46,351 bases of DNA from a virus. The DNA lies in the IMG/VR virus record IMGVR_UViG_3300002180_000020, positions 1-46,351 of that record. One strand, given 5' to 3'. Both the position numbers and the translations under genes were made by a program. Within the stretch, counting starts at the first letter, position 1; every line of letters starts with the position of its first letter. Under the pieces are notes generated by a model. It did no database searches, was not told the origin of the DNA, and saw only the letters and a list, made by a program, of their open reading frames with translations. Below are positions 24,813 through 32,905 of this stretch, piece by piece.

Positions 24813-25554
24813 TGATTTAATTTTAAATATAACCAAAAAGTTTTATCCTAAAGGTAGGGCTTTTAGAATTCCAAAAGGTGGTGTTTTAGAACAAGTTCAC
24901 AAGGCTTTAGCTATAAGTGAAAACCAAGCTTATGAGGATACTTTATCTATTTTGGACAGCATATTGCCAGACAACCCTGGATTCACCTTAGAGGATGCGA
25001 CAGATTGGGAGAGGCGTCTTGGCTTGATTACCAACCTATCTGTTTCTTTTGCTGATAGAAAAGCAGCTATTTTAAGAAAAATGAATCATCCAGGAACTAT
25101 TAAAGCTAGACAGCACCACCTTTATGTTCAAGGTCAATTACAGGCTGCAAACTTTGATGTCTATGTTCATGAGAATCGTTTTTTAGATTTAGGTGTTTGG
25201 AAATCTAAATCACCAAGCGAGGTTTATGGTTCAGCAGCAACAGGTGGAGCGGTTCATAGGACAAGCTTACAACATAGTCAAGTTCAACATGGTGCTGAGT
25301 GGAATGATAAAATCGCAAACCATATTGACCCAGCTCTAGATAGAGTTTTTGATGTAGGACAAAACTACCGTTCTACATTTTTTATTGGTGGCCAAGTTTT
25401 AGGAACTTTTGCAACTATTGCACCAGGTAGAGAGGCTGAATTCCGTCAGCTTGTATTAAAATTAAAACCAGCCCATACGGTTGCTTATATTTTTATTAAC
25501 TTTGCTAATGGAGATTACAATAACGATTATAATAATGATTTTAATATACAATAA
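24805..25554 (+). CDS. Baseplate protein, Mu gp48 / P2 gpI-like
   Basis: 249 residues, overlapping the gp47-like gene, as gp47-gp48 in Mu-like phages. 'PKGRAFRIPKGGVLEQVHKALAISENQAYEDTLSILDSILPDNPGFTLEDATDWERRLGL' is the family N-terminus; the C-terminus has a beta-rich segment and an Asn/Asp/Tyr-rich end. It connects the baseplate wedge to the fibre encoded next. Confidence 0.8.
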   Translation: MFNDLILNITKKFYPKGRAFRIPKGGVLEQVHKALAISENQAYEDTLSILDSILPDNPGFTLEDATDWERRLGLITNLSVSFADRKAAILRKMNHPGTIKARQHHLYVQGQLQAANFDVYVHENRFLDLGVWKSKSPSEVYGSAATGGAVHRTSLQHSQVQHGAEWNDKIANHIDPALDRVFDVGQNYRSTFFIGGQVLGTFATIAPGREAEFRQLVLKLKPAHTVAYIFINFANGDYNNDYNNDFNIQ

Positions 25555-25556
25555 AC

Positions 25557-26732
25557 ATGGCAGTAATTAGCATACCCGATTTAAGGATTCAAATAGATAC
25601 TTTTATAAATACCAATGGTTCAAATGATATTACTGGTGCAGAATTAAATTCTGCCTTAATTAATACAGTAGATTCTTTAGAGGCTATAAATTCACTTTCT
25701 GGTGTTTTATCTATAGGAAATGAAGTAGGAGACGGTCAAGTAATAACATCGCTAAACGGAAGCAGCACACTAGATTTAAGGGCTGATGGTACAGATAATA
25801 GAATTAGATTATTTAACAATACGGTACAAGTAGAGTTATTTGAGTTCGGCTCTTTTAATGTAGATGTTGGTGGTTTTTCAGATTCACATCACACAAATTT
25901 TGTAATGCAAAAAACAGCAATAGGATTTACTTTGTTTAATCAAACATTTACAAGGATAGGTACATTTTTAATGTCTGAAAACGATACAGTTAGCTTTTCT
26001 TCTCCTAACTTTAAAAGCTATTGTTTAGTAACAAGTGCTCAAAACATAACTGTTAACCCTGAAGTTTACAACAGCAGTATAACGTCTGGATTGAACACTA
26101 TAATTAAAACAAGCAATTCTACTTATGCTAATCAATATGTATTTAACAATGGTTTAGCTGGAGAAATGAAAATAGTTCATACGCCAAATGCTGCAGATTT
26201 TGTTGCAACATTAAAAGCTGAAAGTGGAACTATTGCTTACATTAGCGATATTAATTCAGCAGTTGGTGCATATTTACCTTTAGCTGGTGGAACAATGACT
26301 GGAGATATAGAGGTTGGAACGAGCAGTTTGTTGTTTGCTGCTGGAATACACTCTATAAAAGACGTTGCAGGAACTTTTACAATTACAGCAGACGATGTAA
26401 TAAATTTTGTTTCAGATGCTAACGAAATATTTGTAACTGATTCTGATTTACAACTAAACAATGCTAGATTCCTTAAATGGGATACAGTAGGGGGTATAGG
26501 TGGTTTGCATACAGATACATTAACAGGAAATCATACATGGAAACTACCTAATAAGACTGGCGTTATTGCTACTGTTGACGATATTACAGTTGTCGCTGTG
26601 CCTCAATCATATACAACTACAAATGTAGTTGCAGATAGGACTTATGACGCAAACGCTATAACAACTGATGAATTAGTAGGTGTTGTAGGTACATTAATAA
26701 CAGATTTAAAAACATCTGGAATAATACTATAA
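25557..26732 (+). CDS. Tail fibre or receptor-binding structural protein
   Basis: 391 residues. An N-terminal part with 'IDTFINTNGSNDITGAELNSALINTVDSLEAINS' is typical for baseplate attachment of phage fibres. It is followed by beta-repeats rich in Asn, Thr and Gly. A late motif 'GAYLPLAGGTMTGDIEVGTSS' is a well-known phage fibre segment, and 'NARFLKWDTVGGIGGLHTDTLTGNHTWKLPNKTGVIATVDDI' is another. Comparable wording occurs in the 16250 product. Probably the host-contact fibre of the baseplate. Confidence 0.82.
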   Translation: MAVISIPDLRIQIDTFINTNGSNDITGAELNSALINTVDSLEAINSLSGVLSIGNEVGDGQVITSLNGSSTLDLRADGTDNRIRLFNNTVQVELFEFGSFNVDVGGFSDSHHTNFVMQKTAIGFTLFNQTFTRIGTFLMSENDTVSFSSPNFKSYCLVTSAQNITVNPEVYNSSITSGLNTIIKTSNSTYANQYVFNNGLAGEMKIVHTPNAADFVATLKAESGTIAYISDINSAVGAYLPLAGGTMTGDIEVGTSSLLFAAGIHSIKDVAGTFTITADDVINFVSDANEIFVTDSDLQLNNARFLKWDTVGGIGGLHTDTLTGNHTWKLPNKTGVIATVDDITVVAVPQSYTTTNVVADRTYDANAITTDELVGVVGTLITDLKTSGIIL

Positions 26733-26743
26733 AAAAATAAACC

Positions 26744-27091
26744 ATGAAATTACAATCTAAAATTAAAGTAACTTGGAATGATACCAGGTCAACATCAAAA
26801 ACCCAGTTTATGATTGGGGAGATAATGAAAGTTGAAAAACCTATTGGTTCTGAAATAACTGAAGTTATTTTTAAATATTCTGATACTGATGGTGTTTTTT
26901 ATTCTTCTAGGCGATATATAATCACAAAAGATGAAGCTAATGCTTTATATTCTTTGGTTGCTCCTAATCTTCCAGATGTTTCGGTTGTTGGTTATTCTGT
27001 TTTTGAGGAAACTATTTACATAGAGGTGTTTAAAATTAAAATGGCAGAAAGATTTTCTGAACTATCAGTAGCAGATATCAAAATTATTTAA
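26744..27091 (+). CDS. Hypothetical protein after the fibre
   Basis: 115 residues with beta pattern (TEVIFKYSDTDGVFYSSRRYIITKDEANALYSL). No recognised family. Position between the fibre and further tail genes suggests a virion or assembly accessory. Starts after an A-rich leader. Confidence 0.7.
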   Translation: MKLQSKIKVTWNDTRSTSKTQFMIGEIMKVEKPIGSEITEVIFKYSDTDGVFYSSRRYIITKDEANALYSLVAPNLPDVSVVGYSVFEETIYIEVFKIKMAERFSELSVADIKII

Positions 27092-27115
27092 TACATTTAA
27101 TAAAAAAAAGGAGTA

Positions 27116-27424
27116 ATGGGAAAAATTAAAGTAAGTTTTACGGAAAAATTGATGTTAAACCAATTGATGCCAACAGAAGATTCACATATGAATTTGGTTG
27201 TTAGAAGAGATTTATTGAAAAAAATAGGTTTAAGCCAAAAAGATTTCAAAGATAACGAGTATAAAGTTGTTGGCAATAATTCTGTTTGGGATGACAAAGG
27301 AAAAGATGCCTCTGTTGAGTTTTCTGAACCAGAAAAAACGTATTTAAAGGAAAAGCTTGTTAAAATTGAAACAGAGAAAAAATTAAGCCATTTGCTGCTT
27401 GATTTTTACGATAAAATTATGTAA
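27116..27424 (+). CDS. Hypothetical protein with an unusual SD-like start
   Basis: 102 residues, mixed alpha/beta, charged C-terminal helix. The start is preceded by AAAAAAGGAGTA, one of very few AGGAG Shine-Dalgarno-like sequences here. Function not recognised. Confidence 0.7.
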   Translation: MGKIKVSFTEKLMLNQLMPTEDSHMNLVVRRDLLKKIGLSQKDFKDNEYKVVGNNSVWDDKGKDASVEFSEPEKTYLKEKLVKIETEKKLSHLLLDFYDKIM

Positions 27425-27426
27425 TT

Positions 27427-27762
27427 ATGGCTATAATATTAGAAAACAAAACAAATGCTTCACCTCCAAATGCTGTATATCCTTATGGAAATATTTCAAA
27501 TGATAGTGGAGCAGCAGACGGAACACCTGTAGACGTTCGAGTTTATGCAGATTTTCATCAATTCTTTGCTAGGTTGATTGACTTATCTGGTGTAACAATT
27601 AATGATTTACCTGATAACGTGACTAATGACTTTCAGTATTACGAGGCGTTATTAGCAACACCATCAAACTTAGCAGTCACAAATGAAGCAAATATTGAAA
27701 TAAACAGAAAAAAAATAAATCAAACTTTAGGGCTTCTTTGCGGAGATTTCAGCTCTTTTTAA
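27427..27762 (+). CDS. Hypothetical structural-type protein
   Basis: 111 residues beginning IILENKTNASPPNAVYPYGNISNDSGAADGTPVDVRVYADFHQFFARLI, the wording of small phage proteins that attach to fibres or baseplates. A helical end follows. No firm family. Starts two bases after the previous stop. Confidence 0.7.
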   Translation: MAIILENKTNASPPNAVYPYGNISNDSGAADGTPVDVRVYADFHQFFARLIDLSGVTINDLPDNVTNDFQYYEALLATPSNLAVTNEANIEINRKKINQTLGLLCGDFSSF

Positions 27763-27772
27763 ATAAAACAAA

Positions 27773-28126
27773 ATGGCAAAAAATGAAACGGTGTTTTTCA
27801 CCAAGACTCCAAATGTAGCTTTTACGGTTTCAAGTGGTACAAATACAATTTTCACAGCAGGAGCAGATGGTTCTAAATTATTAATGTTGAACGCTAATGT
27901 TGTAGGTTCTACTCCAAACATTCAATTAGCTATTAATGATGGAGTATCTGATTTAGATGTTTCAGAAATAATTCCTGCAGTTGTTGGTGATTTGTTGGCT
28001 TCAACAAATTTCCCAAAAGATAAATCTGGAAATAGATATATGAATTTACAACCAGGATGGACTGTTAAGGCTCTAGTAAGTGGAGGTGGTTCTGTTGAAA
28101 TAGCTGCATACGGTGAAGATTATTAA
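27773..28126 (+). CDS. Small beta-rich structural protein
   Basis: 117 residues, beta-rich with alternating Gly/Ser/Thr (FTVSSGTNTIFTAGADGSKLLMLNANVVGSTPNIQLAINDG). Resembles small virion decoration or fibre accessory proteins. No recognised family. Its stop is two bases before the next ATG-like codon. Confidence 0.7.
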   Translation: MAKNETVFFTKTPNVAFTVSSGTNTIFTAGADGSKLLMLNANVVGSTPNIQLAINDGVSDLDVSEIIPAVVGDLLASTNFPKDKSGNRYMNLQPGWTVKALVSGGGSVEIAAYGEDY

Positions 28127-28129
28127 AAT

Positions 28130-28816
28130 GTGGCTTTATTGAATATAAATAGCGACGCGGCTGTATCTTTTACTAATAAATTAGAAAAGATGCATCGTTC
28201 CGCTTTACCCGTAGCAGTTCGAGGAGCCTTGAATAATGTTGCTTTTGATGTAAAGAAAAAGACAATGCCTTTTATGGCAAAAGAAAGTTTTACAGAAAGA
28301 AGAAAAAACTTTTTTAGAGCAACATCAAGAGTTCAACTTGCTAAAGGATTCAATCTAAAATCAATGAAATCAAAAATTGGTTTTGTTGGTGCTGAAAAGA
28401 ATCAAGCTGTTGATGATTTGAACCAACAAGAAAGAGGTGGCTCAATTGGAGGTAGGAGTTTTATCCCAATGAATACTGCTAGGATTTCTAATTCAGAAAA
28501 AAAATTAGTAAGGAAAAAGAATAGGACATCAGTTATAAGGAATATTGATAGAGTTCAAAGTAAAAAAATGTTCTTCAAAACTGTGGTAAAAGCAGGTGTT
28601 GGTGGTCATATTATTTATAAGGATACTTTATTTAGAATCAAATCAATAAAGCGTGGAAATATCAAATTATTACCTCTTTATTCTTATAGTAAAAATCGTT
28701 CAGTTAGAGTTAAGCCAACTCTTTTTATGCAAAAAGCAAGTAAATTATCAAGAAGTAAAATAGATACATTTTATAAAGAACAAGCAGAAAGACAATTTAA
28801 AAAATTTAGAAAATGA
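28130..28816 (+). CDS. Tail completion or minor tail protein candidate (GTG start)
   Basis: 228 residues, very basic. 'EKMHRSALPVAVRGALNNVAFDVKKKTMPFMAKESFTERRKNFFRATSRVQLAKG' (about 18-72) is typical of minor tail or tail-completion proteins, where Ala-Leu-Asn-Asn-x-Ala-Phe is a frequent helix. An ATG at 28128 gives only four codons before a stop, so GTG at 28130 is the start. Overlaps the next gene by four bases. The relation to lambda gpZ/HK97 gp10-type proteins is inferred. Confidence 0.65.
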   Translation: MALLNINSDAAVSFTNKLEKMHRSALPVAVRGALNNVAFDVKKKTMPFMAKESFTERRKNFFRATSRVQLAKGFNLKSMKSKIGFVGAEKNQAVDDLNQQERGGSIGGRSFIPMNTARISNSEKKLVRKKNRTSVIRNIDRVQSKKMFFKTVVKAGVGGHIIYKDTLFRIKSIKRGNIKLLPLYSYSKNRSVRVKPTLFMQKASKLSRSKIDTFYKEQAERQFKKFRK

Positions 28817-30060
28817 GTTGGTTAGATAAAATAAAAGATAAAATGATTATCAGAACAGGTGATGGTAATCAATATACGCCTAATTGGATAAATGCTAAAA
28901 TGGTGGCAGAATACAATGTCACTGAATACAATTTTCCTGAAGTTAAGGGAACCTTTGTAGATAGACGAGAGCCTAAAGGTCGGAAGTATGATTTGGAGCT
29001 TTATTTTCAAGGAGAAGACCATTTACAGCAAACTGAAACCTTTTTAAAATCTGCAGAAGATAAAAGGTATTGGGTTGTAAGCCACCCAATGTATGACAGC
29101 ATCAATTGCCAACCTATCTCGCTGTCAATTGATAACACACAATATAATGTATCAAAGATTACCACGACTGTCGTAGAAACTCTTATTGAGCGCAATCCAA
29201 AAGCCAATGTGATAATTGAAGATAAGATTGATGAGGATAATGAAACACTTCAAGAAAATGGAGCGGATGATTTTGAAAACAATATGAATCCAAGCTCTGC
29301 AGATAAAAACAATATGAAAACTTCAATTGAAGATTTTTACACTACAAATGTAGTAGGTATTGAAGATAATACTGATGGGCAAAATTATTTCAATGCTTTA
29401 AATGATGCACGTTCAAAAATAGATAACGCAACATCAGAGGCAAGCCAAGCAATGAGAGCCATTCAAACATTTATAGAAGCTCCTGCAAGATTTGCTCAAG
29501 ATGTAACTGTCAGAATGAATATGCTGACAAGGAATTTTGAAACATTGCAGAGAAACGCCTTAGGCTCATTTAATACTTTACAAGATATACCTAACAGCTT
29601 CAAGCATATTTTTGAAACTATGGGAAGCTCAACAATCTCAAATCTATGCCTTGCAACATCTTTACCTTTTAGTGAAAACGATTATAGCAATAGGGTTCAA
29701 GTTGTTTCATCTGTTGATATCATACTTGATTATTATAATAGATATTTAGTGAATTTAGATACAATGCAAATTGGAAACGGAGGTAATCCTACTGATTATA
29801 TCCCTAATTCAGCAACTATAAATGAATTGAATGATTTGGTTAATTTTACACTTTCAAGATTATTTGATTTAGCTTTAAATTCAAAACAAGAAAGATTTCT
29901 GGTTTTAGAAGATGATTCTAATTTCGTACTTTTAGCCCATAGGTTATATGGTTTAGAAAGTAATGATTCAACTATTGAAGAATTAATGAGAAACAATAAT
30001 TTAGGGTTGAACGCAATTTTAAACATACATAAAGGAACCACCATCACTTATTATATTTGA
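28813..30060 (+). CDS. Mu gp43-like baseplate protein (DNA circularisation N-terminal domain)
   Basis: 415 residues. The N-terminal 115 residues (YNVTEYNFPEVKGTFVDRREPKGRKYDLELYFQGEDHLQQTETFLKSAEDKRYWVVSHPMYDSINCQP) match the DNA_circ_N-type domain of Mu gpN (gp43), including the HP after WVV. A long helical part follows. In contractile phages this protein connects tail tube and baseplate hub. Overlaps its upstream gene (ATGA) and is followed by the gp44-like hub. Confidence 0.78.
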   Translation: MSWLDKIKDKMIIRTGDGNQYTPNWINAKMVAEYNVTEYNFPEVKGTFVDRREPKGRKYDLELYFQGEDHLQQTETFLKSAEDKRYWVVSHPMYDSINCQPISLSIDNTQYNVSKITTTVVETLIERNPKANVIIEDKIDEDNETLQENGADDFENNMNPSSADKNNMKTSIEDFYTTNVVGIEDNTDGQNYFNALNDARSKIDNATSEASQAMRAIQTFIEAPARFAQDVTVRMNMLTRNFETLQRNALGSFNTLQDIPNSFKHIFETMGSSTISNLCLATSLPFSENDYSNRVQVVSSVDIILDYYNRYLVNLDTMQIGNGGNPTDYIPNSATINELNDLVNFTLSRLFDLALNSKQERFLVLEDDSNFVLLAHRLYGLESNDSTIEELMRNNNLGLNAILNIHKGTTITYYI

Positions 30061-30061
30061 T

Positions 30062-31162
30062 ATGAATTTAAAAGTAAAAAGGCATTTAGATATTAAATTT
30101 TTCAATGGTTTTAGCATTGAATTGAAATATAATTCTGTAGCCTCTGCTTTCTCTTTCTCTTTGTTTTTTGACCCTAAAAATGAACAGCATAGAGTTCTAT
30201 GGCAGCCAGGCCATTACCACGTTGTTGATGTTGAGCATAATGGAGAACTATTGATAAGGGGCTTCGTTTTAAGTCAGAACTTTAGCTCAGGAGCTGAAAA
30301 GAAGCTTTCTACAGTTAGTGGCTATTCTTTATCTGGAGTTTTAGAGGATTGTCAAATACCAACATCAATTTACCCTTTACAATCTGACGGTAAATCTTTG
30401 ACTCAAATAGCGAGTAGATTGGTTTCTGCTTTTAGTCAAAAAAATAGCCCAATGGAGTTAATTGTTGATGATTCTGTTTCAAATATTGCGGGTTCTGTGT
30501 TTGAAAAAACCACAGCAAGTGAAACTCAAAGCGTCAAACAGTATTTAGATAGTATTGCAGCACAGAAAAACATAGTTTTAAGCCACACACCAGAAGGTAA
30601 TTTACTTTTGACAAAAGCAAAAACAAAGCAAAAACCAATATATCATTTTGAGAAAAATATGCCTGGAACCTCAATGACTATGAGTTTTAGTGGTCAATCC
30701 ATGCACTCAACAATCACCTTGTTGAAACAAGCTTCTGCAGATGGAGGAAACGCTGGCGAAGATACAATATCAAATCCTTATGTTCCTTTTGTTAGACGTC
30801 CAAAAGTAAAGAGTCAAAGCTCAGGTAATGACAATGATACCATTAGTGCTGCAAGGAAATCTTTATCAGAAGAACTTAAAAATATAAAATTAACAATCAC
30901 CACTTCTGTTTGGGAGATTGAGGGTAAAATAATCAAGCCAAATAATATTATTTCTATTACCAATGATGAATTATATCTTTATGGTAGAACAAATTGGTTT
31001 ATTGAATCAGTTAAATTATCAGGTAATGAGAAAGGTAATACATCTATTCTTACCTGCGTACTTCCTGAGGTTTACAATAGTGAACCAGTAAAAAATATTT
31101 TTGAAGAAATGACAGATTGGCGTTCAATCGGATATAAACATTCTACCAATGAAATTAGTTAG
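30062..31162 (+). CDS. Baseplate hub protein, Mu gp44 / gpD-like
   Basis: 366 residues. 'IKFFNGFSIELKYNSVASAFSFSLFFDPKNEQHRVLWQPGHYHVVDVEHNGELLIRGFV' (about 14-72) is the usual first beta-barrel of gp27-like hub proteins, and later 'WEIEGKIIKPNNIISITNDELYLYGRTNWFIESVKLSGNEKGNTSILTCVLPEVY' the closing barrel. It forms the ring between tube and spike. Overlaps the spike gene by 14 bases. Confidence 0.85.
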   Translation: MNLKVKRHLDIKFFNGFSIELKYNSVASAFSFSLFFDPKNEQHRVLWQPGHYHVVDVEHNGELLIRGFVLSQNFSSGAEKKLSTVSGYSLSGVLEDCQIPTSIYPLQSDGKSLTQIASRLVSAFSQKNSPMELIVDDSVSNIAGSVFEKTTASETQSVKQYLDSIAAQKNIVLSHTPEGNLLLTKAKTKQKPIYHFEKNMPGTSMTMSFSGQSMHSTITLLKQASADGGNAGEDTISNPYVPFVRRPKVKSQSSGNDNDTISAARKSLSEELKNIKLTITTSVWEIEGKIIKPNNIISITNDELYLYGRTNWFIESVKLSGNEKGNTSILTCVLPEVYNSEPVKNIFEEMTDWRSIGYKHSTNEIS

Positions 31163-31625
31163 TGTAATTAGCAGCTTGGTAAACCAAGCTAATAGGCGTA
31201 TAATAAAAATTAAAGGTATGGGGAAGTCTGATATCCAAACGTGTGAAGAGGCTTCTCCTTTCGGTGTTGACAGCAACCCTATAAAAGATATGATAGCAGT
31301 TTATTCAAAGACTGGAGAAATGGGTTCAACTGTTATTGTTGGTTATCTTAATAAAAATCAATTGGCTGATGTAGGAGAAAATAGACTTTACTCAACAGAT
31401 GCTGATGGTTTAGAACAAAATTATATCTGGTTAAAAAATGATGGTGATATAGAAATTGGAGGAAGCAGTGATAATATGGTTAGGTTTTCTGTTTTAGAAG
31501 CTGCTTTTAATCAATTCAAACAAGAATTCAACGCTCATGTTCATCCAAGTAACGGAGCACCACCAACAATTCCATCAACAGCAGATATATCTGGAGCAAA
31601 GATTAATGAAATCAAAACGTCTTGA
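31149..31625 (+). CDS. Baseplate spike protein, Mu gp45 / gpV-like
   Basis: 158 residues. An OB-fold-like N-terminal part ('QANRRIIKIKGMGKSDIQTCEEASPFGVDSNPIKDMIAVYSKTGEMGSTVIVGYLNKNQ') is followed by a beta segment (GDIEIGGSSDNMVRFSVLEAAFNQF) and AHVHPSNG near the C-terminus. A His-x-His apex that binds iron is known from P2 gpV; here HVH (about 133-135) may do this. The tip pierces the host envelope. Last rightward gene of the tail block. Confidence 0.8.
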   Translation: MKLVSVISSLVNQANRRIIKIKGMGKSDIQTCEEASPFGVDSNPIKDMIAVYSKTGEMGSTVIVGYLNKNQLADVGENRLYSTDADGLEQNYIWLKNDGDIEIGGSSDNMVRFSVLEAAFNQFKQEFNAHVHPSNGAPPTIPSTADISGAKINEIKTS

Positions 31626-31635
31626 TTTTTTTCAC

Positions 31636-31643
31636 TATATTTG
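31636..31643 (+). promoter_or_regulatory. Orphan -7 box between converging operons
   Basis: TATATTTG on the plus strand with no open reading frame after it and a terminator hairpin at 31680-31705. TTG at 31622-31624 is only 11 bases upstream, too close for a standard -33. May be chance in AT-rich DNA, or start a small RNA of about 55-60 nt. Confidence 0.3.
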
Positions 31644-31679
31644 TAGTCTTAATACCTTTTTCATCTTTCCTTTGTTCGG

Positions 31680-31705
31680 GGGTTGCCTTTTTAGGCAGCC
31701 CTTTT
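31680..31705 (+). terminator. Terminator of the rightward late operon
   Basis: GGGTTGCC (31680-31687) pairs with GGCAGCCC (31694-31701) with one G-U, around a TTTTTA loop, then TTTT. It ends rightward transcription from the tail genes. A second wider inverted repeat, CAAAGGAG (31722-31729) with CTCCTTTG (31772-31779), follows and may act on either strand. The 31626-31790 gap holds no gene. Confidence 0.75.
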
Positions 31706-31790
31706 GCTCTTGTATTAAAACCAAAGGAGAAATGTTCCTTAGACATATTTTTTTGTGGCTTAATTGCCTAACTCCTTTGATTTTTATATT

Positions 31791-32219
31791 TTAAAAGAAT
31801 ATTGTTTTCTTACCTGTTTGCAGCAATTTTTCAATATCTTCAATAAAATAAACACCTTTAGGCTCTCCATTTATTATAGACCAAAAACCGTCTAAAGATG
31901 TTACTATAAAGTAAAAACCTCCTTGTTTTGTTATTTTTTTACCCCATTCTAATTGCTTCTTTACGTGGTCTCTTTTATGTTTTTCTCCAGGATATTTTAC
32001 CTCAATCCCTGCTAATTGCCCATCTTTTAAGTAAAGCAAGTCAGAAACTCCTCTTTGTAGGCCCATAGCAAGCTGTTTCTGTCCGTCTCTTTGTGATAGA
32101 GTCCTGTTTAGAGTAGCCCATAATTGTCCTTTCTCGTTTGGCCTATTTTGACTAAAATCAAGAACCATTTTGCTTTGTAATTTTGCTTCTTTATTCATAC
32201 ACCAGTTTTTAAATTCCAA
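31791..32219 (-). CDS. VRR-NUC domain nuclease
   Basis: 142 residues. GVSDLLYLKDGQLAGIEVKYPG (57-78) holds the PD-(D/E)XK-type residues D60, E73 and K75, with a Q89 helix (KKQLEWGKKITKQGGFYFIV) behind it, as in stand-alone phage VRR-NUC nucleases. These cut branched or structured DNA, sometimes with a partner helicase. It overlaps the queE gene by 25 bases and closes the modification operon, suggesting a function linked to DNA modification or replication. ATG at 32219 or 32198 may be the start. Confidence 0.82.
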   Translation of the reverse strand: MEFKNWCMNKEAKLQSKMVLDFSQNRPNEKGQLWATLNRTLSQRDGQKQLAMGLQRGVSDLLYLKDGQLAGIEVKYPGEKHKRDHVKKQLEWGKKITKQGGFYFIVTSLDGFWSIINGEPKGVYFIEDIEKLLQTGKKTIFF

Positions 32220-32893
32220 ATAACAATATGTAATCTGTCTGAATACCTAACACACATATCAACAGATAATTGAGCTGCAATAGGTCTTGTAATTTCTAAC
32301 TCTGCTTGGTTTTCTCCTGCAGGCATAAATACAACATTTTTGAAATCTATAACCTTATCGAATTCATTAAATACTTCAAGAGCATCTTCTTTTTTAGATA
32401 TAACAAACTTAAATATGACGTTACCTTGTCTATTAAGTCTAAACAAAGAAAGTTCATTAAACCTCTTCTTTTTGCTCTCTCCGCTTGATTCTAACTTTGG
32501 GCTAACATTCCAATAATCAACCTTCTTTTCTAAATAAGGTTCTAGAGATATTGTTCCATTTGTTTCAATTTCAATAATTGGCTTAAAATTATGTTCAACC
32601 TCAAACCACTTTATATATCTTTCAATTGCTTTTCTATGCAACATAGGTTCACCACCAGTTATCACCAAGTGAGCTCCTTGATGAAGTTTTTCAATATAAT
32701 CAGGACAAATAACATCTTCAAAAGGTGTTTTGACTCCTTTTTTCCAAACTTTAATTGAGTCACAAATCCAACCCTCTCCTTTACAAAGTAAGTTGCAACC
32801 TGATAACCTTAAAAATACTGCAGGAATACCCATTGTTTGGCCTTCGCCTTGTATTGAATAAAATATTTCTGATACCGATAATTCTTTTTTCAT
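32195..32893 (-). CDS. queE: 7-carboxy-7-deazaguanine synthase (QueE), radical SAM
   Basis: 232 residues. QueE converts 6-carboxy-tetrahydropterin into 7-carboxy-7-deazaguanine (CDG) using a 4Fe-4S cluster and SAM. Seen are YSIQGEGQTMG (12-22), the cluster cysteines C33, C37 and C44 in GCNLLCKGEGWICDS, VITGGEP (77-83), EIETNG and a C-terminal RLHIVIWN. The usual QueE cluster motif is C-x3-C-x2-C; here it is C-x3-C-x6-C, four residues longer. The start follows an A-rich leader. Its partners FolE and QueD are upstream in the same operon. Confidence 0.92.
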   Translation of the reverse strand: MKKELSVSEIFYSIQGEGQTMGIPAVFLRLSGCNLLCKGEGWICDSIKVWKKGVKTPFEDVICPDYIEKLHQGAHLVITGGEPMLHRKAIERYIKWFEVEHNFKPIIEIETNGTISLEPYLEKKVDYWNVSPKLESSGESKKKRFNELSLFRLNRQGNVIFKFVISKKEDALEVFNEFDKVIDFKNVVFMPAGENQAELEITRPIAAQLSVDMCVRYSDRLHIVIWNLKTGV

Positions 32894-32905
32894 TTTTTTA
32901 TTTTT

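Noticed and set aside
31537-31794. Plus-strand reading frame overlapping the end of the spike gene
   Set aside because: It runs through the terminator hairpin and has cysteine/phenylalanine-rich low-complexity composition without a start context.
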